Positions 55,875-64,000 of a stretch of DNA of 64,000 nt are shown here, one piece after another. Position 1 is the first letter of the stretch, and the number at the start of each line of letters is the position of its first letter. This DNA is from Bacillus salacetis (lineage in GTDB: Bacteria > Bacillota > Bacilli > Bacillales > Bacillaceae_B): assembly GCF_003581585.1 (NCBI RefSeq), contig NZ_QXIR01000003.1, positions 62,001-126,000 of the forward strand. Reading direction: 5' to 3'. The position numbers and the translations under genes were made by a program. The notes below the pieces were generated by a model. The model saw only the letters and a program-made list of their open reading frames with translations, was not told the origin of the DNA and did no database searches.

Positions 55875-56351
55875 ATGCTGGAAGAAGCCTTAGTAAAAAT
55901 ATCTAATAAAGAATATGATGAAGCGAAAGTGATGCTCGAGGCTATGATAAATGATTCACCTGAAGATCCAGTAATAAATTATCATTGCGCAGCTGTAAAT
56001 GATGCTTTAGGTTATGAAACAAAAGCAATCCCCTATTACCGGCGCGCTTTGGAAAACGGAGTTTCCGGTGATCTTCGTGAGGCAGCCTACATTCAGCTGG
56101 GGAGCAGTTATAGGTGCATCGGGGAATATGACTTTGCCGGGGAAGTTTTGGAGAAGGGGCTGAGTGAGTTTCCTGAGAATCCGGCCATGAAAGTCTTTTA
56201 TAACATGACCCTCTATAATAAGGGAGACCATAAAAAGGCTTTCACGAATATGCTTGCTGATCTTGTTTCCGGTTCATCCGAGGAGTGGATCAGGAAATAT
56301 GAAAAAGCCCTGCGATTTTACAGCGAGGATGTTGATAAAGTCTGGCGGTAG
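55875..56351 (+). CDS. Tetratricopeptide-repeat protein, 158 aa
   Basis: The soluble protein has three to four TPR-like helices pairs (EALVKISNKEYDEAKVMLEA, YHCAAVNDALGYETKAIPYY, AYIQLGSSYRCIGEYDFAGE). It fits the group-5 TPR type. CAGGAGGTGC precedes the ATG. It is divergent from safA and convergent with nadA. I do not recognise a specific function. The 55613-55874 region between safA and this gene is non-coding and should hold both promoters, but no clear box pair was found. Confidence 0.82.
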   Translation: MLEEALVKISNKEYDEAKVMLEAMINDSPEDPVINYHCAAVNDALGYETKAIPYYRRALENGVSGDLREAAYIQLGSSYRCIGEYDFAGEVLEKGLSEFPENPAMKVFYNMTLYNKGDHKKAFTNMLADLVSGSSEEWIRKYEKALRFYSEDVDKVWR

Positions 56352-56607
56352 GGCTTTAAAAAGAATCTAATTGTCTTAAGTGGGCGGGCTGGAATGGCAG
56401 CTTGTTTTGCGGATTTTCCCGCTTGGGAGATGGGATACTCCCTCTTTCCATCAGGGGACCCTGTTTTTTGGGGATTCGGGACAGAATACCAGACTTAGCC
56501 CACCTCACTTTGTCGAATTAGCCGGCAATACTGCCCGATTTTCAGGCTGTGTGCGAGCAAAACCTCCCTCTGCCGCTCCTTTTGGCAGGACTGGCAGCCT
56601 TAAACCT
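56352..56607. other. Non-coding gap after TPR gene
   Basis: No gene, terminator or recognised repeat is visible. Distant short inverted matches (GTGGGC and GCCCAC) exist but are too far apart to interpret. Confidence 0.5.
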
Positions 56608-56615
56608 TAAAAAAA

Positions 56616-56805
56616 GGCTGTTTTCGCCTATATTATAGCTTTCGAAAAAATCGCAGGTGCCGGATTCCCCCCTGTATTCAAAGGTTTTACTCTCGAAAAA
56701 AGAACGAGGAGCTCTTCTTTCCTGCTCACCGGGGTATTTACAGTGATTTACCAGAATGTTATTTGAAATATATCTTGAATAGCAAAAAAGTTGACGGAAA
56801 GAGCC
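56616..56805 (+). mobile_element. MITE-like element copy E, between TPR gene and nadA
   Basis: This 190 bp copy runs from GGCTGTTTTCGCCTATATTA to AGTTGACGGAAAGAGCC. It is flanked by TAAAAAAA at 56608-56615 and TAAAAAAA at 56806-56813, a perfect 8 bp duplication, though low-complexity. It sits directly before the nadA terminator; its right flank merges with the terminator A run. Confidence 0.88.
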
Positions 56806-56814
56806 TAAAAAAAA

Positions 56815-56851
56815 GACAAAAATCGGGCCAGCCCCTCTTTCAGGCTGACCC
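56815..56851 (-). terminator. Terminator of nadBCA
   Basis: GGGTCAGCC and GGCTGGCCC flank an A/G loop (minus) and are followed by GATTTTTGTCTTTTTTTT. Confidence 0.88.
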
Positions 56852-56858
56852 TCTGAAT

Positions 56859-57965
56859 TTACGCCCTTGCAAGCATTCGATCCAATGCAAGAACGGCATT
56901 ATGTGCAACATCTTCATCCACTTTGATGATGTTTTCAGGTTTGCTTTCCACGATATTCTCCAAAGACCATAATAAATGGGGAAGATCGATTCTGTTCATT
57001 GTTAAGCATGGGCACATATGGGGATTCAGGGAAATGATATTTTTATCTGTATGTTCATTGATCAGTCTCTTGACCAGGTTCATTTCGGTTCCGATCGCCC
57101 ATGAGGTGCCAGGTGCTGCTTTTTTAATGGTCTCAATAATATACTTGGTTGATCCGTTGTCATCGGATGCTTCTACCACTTCCCTGCGGCATTCCGGATG
57201 TACGATGATTTTCATTTCAGGAGATTGCTCACGGACATCAGCAATATTTTTCAGTGTAAAGTTTTCATGTACCGAACAATGGCCTTTCCACAGAATGACT
57301 TTTATTTGGTCGGCATCTCCCTCAAAAAGAAGCTCATTCGTGATCGGATCCCACACAGCCATATCTTCAAGCGCGATACCAAGATCAGCGGCAGTATTCC
57401 TGCCCAGGTGCTGGTCCGGCAGGAAGAGTATCCTTTCTTTTTGCTCAAGCGCCCACTCCACCATTTTATGGGCATTCGAAGACGTCACCGTTGCTCCGCC
57501 ATTCTTACCGACAAACGACTTAATTGCGGCAGTCGAATTTACGTAGGTAAGCGGGAGAATGGTATCACCGAATTGATGCTGCAGCTTTTCCCAAGCCCTT
57601 TCCGTTTGGTGGATATCTGCCATGTCGGCCATTGAGCAGCCTGCCCTCATATCGGGAAGGATGACTTTTTGGTTTTCATTTGTCAGAATATCAGCTGTCT
57701 CTGCCATAAAGTGCACACCACAGAAGACAATATACTCTGCGTCACCGTTAGCAGCGGAAACCTGGGCAAGCTGCAGTGAATCACCCGTCGTATCCGCAAA
57801 TTGGATCACTTCATCTTTTTGATAATGGTGGCCTGGTATGAAGAGCCTCTTTCCAAGTTGTGCTTTGATTTCCCTGACTCTTCCCTCCATTTCCCCGGCG
57901 GACATTTCCTTATATTTCCCTGGAAGTTCATATGTGTTTTTCATTAAGGTCTGCAATACGCTCAC
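56859..57965 (-). CDS. nadA: Quinolinate synthase
   Basis: This [4Fe-4S] enzyme condenses iminoaspartate with dihydroxyacetone phosphate to quinolinate. The 368 aa protein has [33 protein letters not shown] (first cluster Cys), [13 protein letters not shown] segments ([15 protein letters not shown]), [13 protein letters not shown] and [15 protein letters not shown] near the C-terminus, the form with the Bacillus-type cysteines. GTG 57963-57965 follows AAAGGGGTAAAACAATT. It is the last gene of nadB-nadC-nadA. Confidence 0.96.
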   Translation of the reverse strand: MSVLQTLMKNTYELPGKYKEMSAGEMEGRVREIKAQLGKRLFIPGHHYQKDEVIQFADTTGDSLQLAQVSAANGDAEYIVFCGVHFMAETADILTNENQKVILPDMRAGCSMADMADIHQTERAWEKLQHQFGDTILPLTYVNSTAAIKSFVGKNGGATVTSSNAHKMVEWALEQKERILFLPDQHLGRNTAADLGIALEDMAVWDPITNELLFEGDADQIKVILWKGHCSVHENFTLKNIADVREQSPEMKIIVHPECRREVVEASDDNGSTKYIIETIKKAAPGTSWAIGTEMNLVKRLINEHTDKNIISLNPHMCPCLTMNRIDLPHLLWSLENIVESKPENIIKVDEDVAHNAVLALDRMLARA

Positions 57966-57996
57966 AATTGTTTTACCCCTTTCGTTATCACCATGG

Positions 57997-58830
57997 TTAA
58001 TTCATCACTTTGGCGCTGATATCAAGCCCTCTGACGCTGTGGGTCAGAAAACCAAGCGAAATATAGTTGATTCCCGTTTTGGCATAATCCACTATATTCT
58101 CCATCTGAATTCCTCCGGAAGCCTCCGTGATGATATGCGGTGGGACATCTTCAAGCCACTCGGCAATCTCTTCCGGAGTCCGGTTATCGAACATGATGAT
58201 ATCCGCTCCACATTCAATCGCTTCCCTTAGTCCTTCCCGGGTTTCGATTTCCACTTCCACTTTTACGGTGTGGCCCAGCTTGCTTTTGACTTCCTTTACT
58301 GCAGAGTCAATCGACCCTAGAAAAGATATATGATTGTCCTTCAGCATGACGGCATCATACAATCCATTACGATGATTGAAGCCGCCGCCGCATCTAACTG
58401 CATATTTTTCAAGCATCCGCAGTCCGGGAGTCGTTTTGCGTGTATCACAAACCCGCACACGATAGCTTCCCGCAAGATCGACTGCTTGTTTGGTCTGTGT
58501 CGCAATCCCGCTCATTCTCTGCACAAGGTTCAGAATTACCCTTTCTGCCTGCAGAAGATCTGCTGACGGCCCGGCAACTTCGGCAATCACTGTTCCCGCT
58601 TCAATCCCTTCACCGTCTGCAGCAAAAATTGCCACCTCGATATCCGGACTCATGATATGAAATCCGCTCCTGATGACTTCACTACCGCAGAATACCCCGG
58701 ATTCTTTCGCAATGAAGTGAAATGTGCTGTGATCCTGTTCATTGAACAGAGCCTGGGAACTGAGGTCTCCCTCGCCAATGTCCTCCAGAAAAAATTGCTC
58801 AAGCATAGATTTTAGTTTTAATTTGTTCAT
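57997..58830 (-). CDS. nadC: Nicotinate-nucleotide pyrophosphorylase (quinolinate phosphoribosyltransferase)
   Basis: It makes nicotinate mononucleotide from quinolinate and PRPP. The 277 aa protein has [25 protein letters not shown], the core [44 protein letters not shown] and a C-terminal [24 protein letters not shown]. The ATG (58830) lies 32 bp inside the nadB end, giving a different-frame overlap; homologues start with the same MN-L-LK pattern, so this start is favoured over a later ATG at 58806. Confidence 0.95.
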   Translation of the reverse strand: MNKLKLKSMLEQFFLEDIGEGDLSSQALFNEQDHSTFHFIAKESGVFCGSEVIRSGFHIMSPDIEVAIFAADGEGIEAGTVIAEVAGPSADLLQAERVILNLVQRMSGIATQTKQAVDLAGSYRVRVCDTRKTTPGLRMLEKYAVRCGGGFNHRNGLYDAVMLKDNHISFLGSIDSAVKEVKSKLGHTVKVEVEIETREGLREAIECGADIIMFDNRTPEEIAEWLEDVPPHIITEASGGIQMENIVDYAKTGINYISLGFLTHSVRGLDISAKVMN

Positions 58831-60379
58831 CCAACCACATCCTCATCTCTCCGTCTTCTAATCTATGAATGATCCGCTTCTTCCTCCAAGCGGGATCCTC
58901 CTCGCGGAAGTCACTCCTGATATGTCCCCCGCGGCTCTCCGTTCTCAGGAGGGCCGCCTTGGTCACAATCATGCCGTTGATCCACATAAAGTATTTCTGG
59001 ACATCCCGGGGATGGAGATTTCCCAACTCTTCTTCAAACTGAAAATCTATCGATTGAAGCCACTCCAGATGTTCCTGAAGCTTTGCTCCCTCTCTTATTA
59101 TCCCTGCTGATTCCATCATCCGTGCCTGGAATTCCCCTACTTCAAATGTTTCTTTTTCCTTGGCAGTCTTTTTCATTTCCTGCTCTTCTAAAAGAATCTG
59201 CGAAGGATGTTTTCCTTGGTTATTGATCCAGGCCGCCAGTCTCTTTCCATAGACCAGCCCCTCAAGAAGCGAGTTGCTTGCAAGCCTGTTTGCTCCATGT
59301 ACTCCGCTGCATGCAGCTTCCCCGATTGTAAACAGCCCTTCGACATTGGTCCTGCCGGCTGGATCAATGACAATGCCTCCCATCATAAAATGGCATCCAG
59401 GCGATACCGGAATCTTTCCAAGGGATAAATCAATGCCGTTCTGTATGCACATATCCGTGATGGAAGGAAACTTTTCCTGAAAGTTTGTGATGGAATCAAT
59501 AGATAAATAGACATCTCTCCCCATCTGTCTTTGTGTAAAAATCTGCTGAGCGACTATATGTCTCGGAGCCAGTTCCCTTAACGGATGAACGCCGTCCATT
59601 ATCCGCTCTCCAATATCATTGACCAACTCGGCACCTTCGCCCCTGACCGCTTCAGATATAAGACCTTTTGTCCTGCCTTCAACAAACAGAAGCGTTGGAT
59701 GAAACTGGATGAACTCCGCATCCGCTATTTCGGCACCTGCCCTGAATGCAAGAGCCATTCCATCGCCGGTGACAGTCGGGTGATTGGAGGTTGAGGAATA
59801 CAGGCCGCCCGTCCCTCCTGCTGCCAGCACAATATTCGGCGCCATATAGGAGCAGGCCGCCCCCGCGCGATCCAATGCCTTGACGCCAATGCATCTGCCA
59901 TTCCTGTCCTGTATCAGGTCAAAAACCATCTGTTCTTCAATCCAGCAGATATTGTCTGAAAGGGTTTTCAATAAATGGTCAATTAAAAACCTGCCTGTCT
60001 GATCTCCTCCACAATGAAGAATCCGGCTCGTACTGTGTGCCCCTTCCATTCCCAGGCTTAAGGAACCATCAATCTGTCTGTCAAATGGCGCACCCTCTGA
60101 CATAAGGTCCAAGATGATTTCCCGCCCTTCACTCACCAGAGCCATCACTTCTTCCTCCTGATGATGGCCTCTTCCAGCTTCCAATGTATCTTGATAATGT
60201 TTGGATATACTATCATCCTTAGCTACAGCAGCCGCTACTCCGCCCTGTGCCATGTAGGAATTGCTGCCTTTCCTGTTCCCTTTTGTGATAATCATCACAT
60301 TTAAATCCGGACTTAAATTCCGTGCAGTCTGCAAGGCAGCGATCCCGCTGCCGATAATAATGACGTCTGCTCTTTTCAC
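58799..60379 (-). CDS. nadB: L-aspartate oxidase
   Basis: This FAD flavoprotein oxidises L-aspartate to iminoaspartate for quinolinate synthesis. The 526 aa protein has the N-terminal FAD Rossmann motif IIGSGIAALQTARNL, SYMAQGGVAAAVAKDDS, the substrate region ELAPRHIVAQQIF with the catalytic Arg, and GVHGANRLASNSLLEGLVYG. The C-terminal helical domain has RTESRGGHIRSDF. The ATG follows TTTGGAGGGTCAGACGTG. The upstream divergent region carries a NiaR operator, so it is repressed by nicotinate. Confidence 0.96.
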   Translation of the reverse strand: MKRADVIIIGSGIAALQTARNLSPDLNVMIITKGNRKGSNSYMAQGGVAAAVAKDDSISKHYQDTLEAGRGHHQEEEVMALVSEGREIILDLMSEGAPFDRQIDGSLSLGMEGAHSTSRILHCGGDQTGRFLIDHLLKTLSDNICWIEEQMVFDLIQDRNGRCIGVKALDRAGAACSYMAPNIVLAAGGTGGLYSSTSNHPTVTGDGMALAFRAGAEIADAEFIQFHPTLLFVEGRTKGLISEAVRGEGAELVNDIGERIMDGVHPLRELAPRHIVAQQIFTQRQMGRDVYLSIDSITNFQEKFPSITDMCIQNGIDLSLGKIPVSPGCHFMMGGIVIDPAGRTNVEGLFTIGEAACSGVHGANRLASNSLLEGLVYGKRLAAWINNQGKHPSQILLEEQEMKKTAKEKETFEVGEFQARMMESAGIIREGAKLQEHLEWLQSIDFQFEEELGNLHPRDVQKYFMWINGMIVTKAALLRTESRGGHIRSDFREEDPAWRKKRIIHRLEDGEMRMWLDEQIKTKIYA

Positions 60380-60398
60380 GTCTGACCCTCCAAATTAT

Positions 60399-60420
60399 TT
60401 TACAGGTGTCTTGACACATA
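60399..60420. promoter_or_regulatory. NiaR (YrxA) operator in the nadB-nifS divergent region
   Basis: ACAGGTGTCTTGACAC (60402-60417) matches the NiaR-type operator known from Bacillus nad genes. It overlaps the -35 box TTGACA of the nifS promoter and lies close to the nadB start, so it can block both. Confidence 0.85.
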
Positions 60421-60440
60421 TATTTACACATATTTAAACT
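60411..60440 (+). promoter_or_regulatory. Putative promoter of nifS-niaR
   Basis: TTGACA (60411-60416), an 18 bp spacer and TAAACT (60435-60440). The -10 is weak. The divergent nadB promoter is possibly TTGTCA at 60444-60449 with a TAAATA-like -10. Confidence 0.55.
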
Positions 60441-60490
60441 AATGACAAGAGTTTTTTCTTATTTTGAATTTTCTAAAAGGAGTACAGCCT

Positions 60491-61627
60491 ATGAAATACT
60501 TTGATTATGCAGCTACCACGCCTATAGATCCAGAAGCGCTGCAGGTTTACATGGAAGCCGCTTCCGGCTTTTACGGAAATACCTCGAGCCTGCATGACAT
60601 CGGCGCGAAAGCAGATGGACTGCTGGAAGAGTGCCGGAAGACACTGGGGAAGATGATGGGTGTTCCTTCAGAAGGCATTTATTTTACATCAGGAGGAACG
60701 GAAGCCAACCATCTCGGCATCATTTCACTGGCGCTTGAAAACCATCAACGCGGTAAACATATCATTACTGGGACTGCTGAACATTCTTCAGTCCATTCGG
60801 CAATGGGATACCTGGAAAACCAGGGTTTCGAAATCACAAAGCTGCCTTTTGACAGAGAAGGTCTCCTTCCCCTGGATCTATTGAAAGAAGCCATTAGAAA
60901 CGATACGATTCTTATATCAATTGCCCATTCAAACGGAGAAATCGGTTCCGTCCAAAATATCGAGGGTGCTGCCCGACTCATTAAAGGGAAGGGAATCCTT
61001 CTGCATTCTGATATGGTGCAGTCGTTTGGGAAAATGGAGATTGCATCAGCTGCGAGAATGGTGGACAGCCTGTCTGTTTCTTCTCATAAGATTTATGGAC
61101 CTAAAGGAGTCGGGGCAGTCTATATCGATCCTAAACATTCACCCAGATCGATATTCCCTGATCAGTCACACGAAGGCGGACTCAGAGGCGGCACCGTTAA
61201 CACTCCGGGTATTGCAGCGTTCGTAACTGCTGCCAATACCGCCTGCCAAAATTTTCAGTCTGTAAAATTCAAGGACTTAAGGACATGGTTTGTCAACGGG
61301 ATGAAGAAGGCATTGGGGGATTCAGTTTCAATACTTGAAGCACCTGCAGAGTCGCAGATGCCGCATGTGATCGGATTATGCATAAATGGCCTCCAGGGCC
61401 AGTGGGTCATGTTAGAATGTAATAGAAGAGGGTTTGGCATCTCGACGGGAAGCGCCTGCCAGACTGGCCGGCAAGCCATCTCCAAAACGGTAAATGCTCT
61501 CGGCCTCTCTGAAGAGGAAGGAAAAGAGTTTATCCGGATATCTTTTGGAAAAGATACAACCAAAGAGGATGTTAAAGAGCTTGTACAGGCTCTTGCCGAT
61601 ATTGCAAATTCACATTATGGACAATAG
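60491..61627 (+). CDS. nifS: Cysteine desulfurase NifS (NAD-synthesis associated)
   Basis: The 378 aa PLP enzyme has the N-terminal MKYFDYAATTPIDPEALQ, the PLP Lys in SVSSHKIYGPKGVGA, and a Cys loop FGISTGSACQTGRQ. In B. subtilis this nadB-linked desulfurase supplies sulfur for the NadA iron-sulfur cluster. Start 60491 follows AAGGAGTACAGCCT; the nine upstream codons cover that site. It is divergent from nadB and shares a NiaR operator. It is only moderately like the YrvO-type desulfurase at 16138. Confidence 0.94.
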   Translation: MKYFDYAATTPIDPEALQVYMEAASGFYGNTSSLHDIGAKADGLLEECRKTLGKMMGVPSEGIYFTSGGTEANHLGIISLALENHQRGKHIITGTAEHSSVHSAMGYLENQGFEITKLPFDREGLLPLDLLKEAIRNDTILISIAHSNGEIGSVQNIEGAARLIKGKGILLHSDMVQSFGKMEIASAARMVDSLSVSSHKIYGPKGVGAVYIDPKHSPRSIFPDQSHEGGLRGGTVNTPGIAAFVTAANTACQNFQSVKFKDLRTWFVNGMKKALGDSVSILEAPAESQMPHVIGLCINGLQGQWVMLECNRRGFGISTGSACQTGRQAISKTVNALGLSEEEGKEFIRISFGKDTTKEDVKELVQALADIANSHYGQ

Positions 61628-61656
61628 CTTCTGTTTCAATGGAGAGGGGAAATTCT

Positions 61657-62202
61657 ATGTCAAAAGGCAAAAAAATACTTGGAGAAGAACGAAGAAACCT
61701 GATATTAACGAAGCTCCGTGATGAAGGTGTCCCAATCACAGGAGGAGACCTGGCTAAATTCACCAACGTCAGCCGCCAGGTCATCGTCAGCGACATCACC
61801 TTGTTGAAAGCCAGGGAAGAACCGATCATCGCGACAAGCCAGGGCTACCTGTATCTGCAGCCGAAACAGCCGGAGGGCACTGTAGAAAAAACCATCGCCT
61901 GCAAACATACTCCCGACAGAACGGAAGAAGAACTGAATCTGCTGGTCGATCACGGAATCCTGGTAAAAGATGTCCGGATCGAGCACAAAGTATACGGGGA
62001 CCTTACAGCTTCCATCATGGTGTCCAACCGAAGGGAAGTGAAGCAATTCCTGAATAAGATCAATGATACCAACGCTTCATACCTTTCCGAACTCACAGAC
62101 GGCATCCACCTCCATACCATCTCTGCTCCGAATGAGAAGGTCATGGCCGACGCAGAAAAAGCGTTGAAAGATGCCGGGTTCCTGATTGAATCATACTCTT
62201 AG
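61657..62202 (+). CDS. niaR: Nicotinate-responsive transcriptional repressor NiaR (YrxA)
   Basis: The 181 aa protein has an N-terminal helix-turn-helix (ILTKLRDEGVPITGGDLAKF, NVSRQVIVSDITLLKAREE). The C-terminal 3H domain has conserved histidines in ACKHTPDRTEEELNLLVDHG, VRIEHKVYGDL and TDGIHLHTI; it binds metal and nicotinate. It represses nad genes. ATG 61657 follows GGAGAGGGG; the six-codon-longer frame covers that site. It is 29 bp after nifS, one operon. Confidence 0.95.
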   Translation: MSKGKKILGEERRNLILTKLRDEGVPITGGDLAKFTNVSRQVIVSDITLLKAREEPIIATSQGYLYLQPKQPEGTVEKTIACKHTPDRTEEELNLLVDHGILVKDVRIEHKVYGDLTASIMVSNRREVKQFLNKINDTNASYLSELTDGIHLHTISAPNEKVMADAEKALKDAGFLIESYS

Positions 62203-62208
62203 AAAGCC

Positions 62209-62240
62209 AAAAAGGATGCCCCTCTGCGGGTGTCCTTTTT
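62209..62240 (+). terminator. Terminator of nifS-niaR
   Basis: AAAAAGGATGCCC and GGGTGTCCTTTTT flank a 6 nt loop and are followed by GTTTTTGG. Confidence 0.88.
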
Positions 62241-62256
62241 GTTTTTGGTTTTGTAT

Positions 62257-62408
62257 TCTATCGATGAGTTTGCTCCGTTTATCGAGCACTTTTGCGGGGC
62301 TATCACGAGTTTTGCGGTTCTATCGTCGACATTGGTATGTCTATCGACGACTTTGCCCCGTCTATCAACGACTTGCGGCATTCTATCAACGGCTTTGCCA
62401 ATACTATA
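62257..62408. repeat. Degenerate tandem array, exactly 21 bp period
   Basis: CTATC-like motifs start at 62258, 62279, 62300, 62320, 62341, 62362, 62383 and 62404 (steps 21, 21, 20, 21, 21, 21, 21). The unit is roughly CTATCGACGACTTTGCCCCG. The phase is kept although individual bases vary strongly. It lies between the niaR and pheB terminators in a tail-to-tail gap, where B. subtilis carries pheA. Confidence 0.85.
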
Positions 62409-62433
62409 AAACCGATTCCATTACCTTCCGCGC

Positions 62434-62469
62434 GCACAAAAAAATGCTAGGCTCCAGAGCCCAGCATTT
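62434..62469 (-). terminator. Terminator of pheB overlapping its stop codon
   Basis: AAATGCTGGGCTC and GAGCCTAGCATTT (minus) flank a short loop and are followed by TTTTGTGC. The pheB TAG lies in the 3' arm, an economical arrangement. Confidence 0.88.
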
Positions 62470-62902
62470 CCACCTTTTCAACAAATTCCAATTTCCTTAA
62501 GTTGCTCAGCATTTCTTCGATATCCACCTTGATATCTGCCACATTGAGGGAAAGTGTAACATTGGCCCTTCCCTGCAATGGAATGGTCTGGTGGATCGTC
62601 AAGATATTGCAGCCATTTCTGGCTACCTCCCCAAGCAAAAAGGAGAGGGTACCGGAACGGTCTTCAAGATGAAAGAACAAGGTGATGATCCGTTCCTTCA
62701 CAATGGTGTGGAAAGGGAAGACCGTATCACGGTATTTATAGTAGGCGCTCCGGCTCAAATCGATGCTGCGGACCGCTTCCCAGACAGAATCGGCTTTCCC
62801 TCGTTCGATGAGCTCTTTGGCCTGCAAGGTTTTCTTCATGGCATCAGGAAGCACATCTTCCCTGACCAAATAAAACTTTTCGTCCTGTGGTTTTTTTCGC
62901 AA
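62447..62902 (-). CDS. pheB: ACT-domain protein PheB
   Basis: The 151 aa protein has an N-terminal helical segment with [24 protein letters not shown] and [15 protein letters not shown]-terminal ACT domain ([36 protein letters not shown]) follows. PheB is named for its link to pheA in B. subtilis; its own activity is not established. TTG 62900-62902 is chosen because GGGGGAACC precedes it; an extra five codons upstream cover that site. It lies 29 bp after obg. pheA does not follow here. Confidence 0.88.
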   Translation of the reverse strand: MRKKPQDEKFYLVREDVLPDAMKKTLQAKELIERGKADSVWEAVRSIDLSRSAYYKYRDTVFPFHTIVKERIITLFFHLEDRSGTLSFLLGEVARNGCNILTIHQTIPLQGRANVTLSLNVADIKVDIEEMLSNLRKLEFVEKVEMLGSGA

Positions 62903-62931
62903 GACAGGTTCCCCCAATAAAAATGCTTACA

Positions 62932-64000
62932 TCAATCCACGAAATCAAATTCGAATTCAAGCAATCTGACTGTATCGCCGTCTTTGGCTCCTCTTTCCCT
63001 GAGTGCTTCGTCGACTCCCATGGTACGCAATTGACGCGCAAATCTTTTTTGAGATTCTTCCCGGCTGAAGTCGGTCATCTTGAACAGTCTCTCTATTTTT
63101 GCACCGCTGACGACAAAAGTGCCGTCCGGTTCTCTAGTAATGATGAATTCCTGTTCTGCTTTCTCATGTTTATAAAGGACACGCTGATCTTTCGTTTCCT
63201 CGTCTTCCTCTTCAAACATGGCAAACTCAGGTGTCTCCTCTAATTTATCCGCAATGGCGAATAAAAGATCGCGCAGCCCTTGGCGTGTAACGGCAGAGAT
63301 ACCGAATACAGGGAAATCCTCTTCCATCTTTTCCTTGAAATTCTTGAGGTTTTCTTCAGAATCCGGCATATCCATCTTATTCGCAACAATGATTTGCGGA
63401 CGCTCTGTCAAACGCAGATTATACGCTTTCAACTCTGCATTGATGGTCAGGTAATCCTCATATGGATCGCGTCCCTCAAGGCCGCTCATATCAATGACAT
63501 GAACGATAACCCGGGTACGCTCGATGTGACGCAGGAATTGATGCCCCAATCCGACACCTTCATGAGCGCCTTCAATCAATCCCGGCAGGTCGGCCATGAC
63601 GAAGCTGCGCCCGTCTTCCGTTTCAACCATTCCGAGGTTCGGTGCAATCGTTGTGAAATGATAATCACCGATCTTCGGCTTTGCGGCAGACACAATGGAC
63701 AGCAGTGTTGATTTACCGACACTCGGGAACCCTACAAGCCCTACATCAGCCAGCAGCTTCAACTCAAGGACAACATAACGTTCCTGGCCCGGCTCTCCTT
63801 TTTCGGACAGTTCAGGAGCAGGGTTTGCAGGTGTGGCGAAGCGGGTGTTCCCTCTTCCTCCACGGCCCGCCTTGGCAATGACAGCTCTTTGCCCGTGTTC
63901 CGTTAAATCCGCAATCAATTCCCCGGTATCGTCATCTTTGACAATGGTGCCCGGCGGTACTTTGACAATCATGTCCTCTGCATTTCTGCCGTGCATGTTC
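62932..64000 (-). CDS. obg: Obg GTPase (CgtA), N-terminus cut by window edge
   Basis: The C-terminal ~356 codons of the ribosome-assembly GTPase Obg are present; the glycine-rich Obg fold starts off-window. Visible are the end of the Obg domain ([20 protein letters not shown]), G1 [10 protein letters not shown]2 with FTTIAPN, G3 [13 protein letters not shown]4 NKMDMPD and G5 SAVT. The C-terminal OCT domain ends [11 protein letters not shown]. In B. subtilis it also supports Spo0A activation and the general stress response. Confidence 0.97.
   Translation of the reverse strand, partial: NMHGRNAEDMIVKVPPGTIVKDDDTGELIADLTEHGQRAVIAKAGRGGRGNTRFATPANPAPELSEKGEPGQERYVVLELKLLADVGLVGFPSVGKSTLLSIVSAAKPKIGDYHFTTIAPNLGMVETEDGRSFVMADLPGLIEGAHEGVGLGHQFLRHIERTRVIVHVIDMSGLEGRDPYEDYLTINAELKAYNLRLTERPQIIVANKMDMPDSEENLKNFKEKMEEDFPVFGISAVTRQGLRDLLFAIADKLEETPEFAMFEEEDEETKDQRVLYKHEKAEQEFIITREPDGTFVVSGAKIERLFKMTDFSREESQKRFARQLRTMGVDEALRERGAKDGDTVRLLEFEFDFVD

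Noticed and set aside
62257-62408. CRISPR array
   Set aside because: The period is 21 bp with degenerate units and no separate repeat and spacer; there are no cas genes in the window.

Overview
The window looks like the core chromosome of an endospore-forming, low-to-mid GC Bacillaceae (Bacillus sensu lato). The gene order follows the Bacillus subtilis block from pbpI and greA, through alaS, mnmA, aspS-hisS, relA, secDF, tgt-queA and ruvBA, to the nad genes and obg. Sporulation genes (spoVB, bofC, safA, a CoxA-like lipoprotein, a coat-kinase-like protein), a 6S RNA and two T-box leaders agree with this. A Rossellomorea-like species is my guess only. Most genes are on the minus strand. rarA, a short RsfA-like gene, the amidase yrvJ, spoVB, yrzE, a TPR gene and nifS-niaR are on plus. 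No phage, plasmid, CRISPR, defence island, rRNA or tRNA gene was seen.

Layout: 1-11.5 kb holds partial pbpI, greA, udk, trmR and mltG, the operon T-box-alaS-ireB-ruvX-yrzB, an AI-2E family exporter and two tiny conserved genes. 11.7-19.4 kb holds recD2, a TPR protein, mnmA with its cysteine desulfurase and CymR, and divergent rarA. 19.4-20.4 kb is a gene-free kilobase packed with decayed repeats. 20.4-24.2 kb is a five-gene GntR/ABC transporter operon with its own promoter-operator. 24.3-29.8 kb holds an RsfA-like regulator, tcdA, 6S RNA, T-box-hisS-aspS and yrzK. 29.9-44 kb holds a cell-wall amidase, dtd-relA, apt, recJ, lapA, a CDF transporter, secDF, comN and spoVB. 44-52 kb holds two membrane proteins, yrzE, yajC-tgt-queA-DUF2905-ruvB-ruvA and bofC. 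52-64 kb holds spore coat/cortex genes, the NAD de novo genes nadBCA facing nifS-niaR across a NiaR operator, then pheB and partial obg.

The genes form working sets. mnmA, YrvO, TcdA, TrmR, Tgt and QueA modify tRNA. AlaRS, AspRS and HisRS sit behind T-boxes. RecD2, RecJ, RuvA, RuvB and RarA handle recombination. SecDF, YajC, ComN and SpoVB act at the membrane. NadA, NadB, NadC, NifS and NiaR make NAD and control its synthesis.

The least explained material is non-coding. Five ~180-193 bp copies of a MITE-like element with ~28 bp imperfect terminal inverted repeats are present. Two have perfect and one has near-perfect 8 bp target duplications, and one copy sits inside the alaS leader between T-box and start codon. 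Three degenerate tandem arrays with about 52 bp or exactly 21 bp periods lie in terminator-bounded gaps, and a further ~90 bp dispersed repeat occurs three times. I found no new multi-gene system; these repeats are the best candidates for something undescribed.
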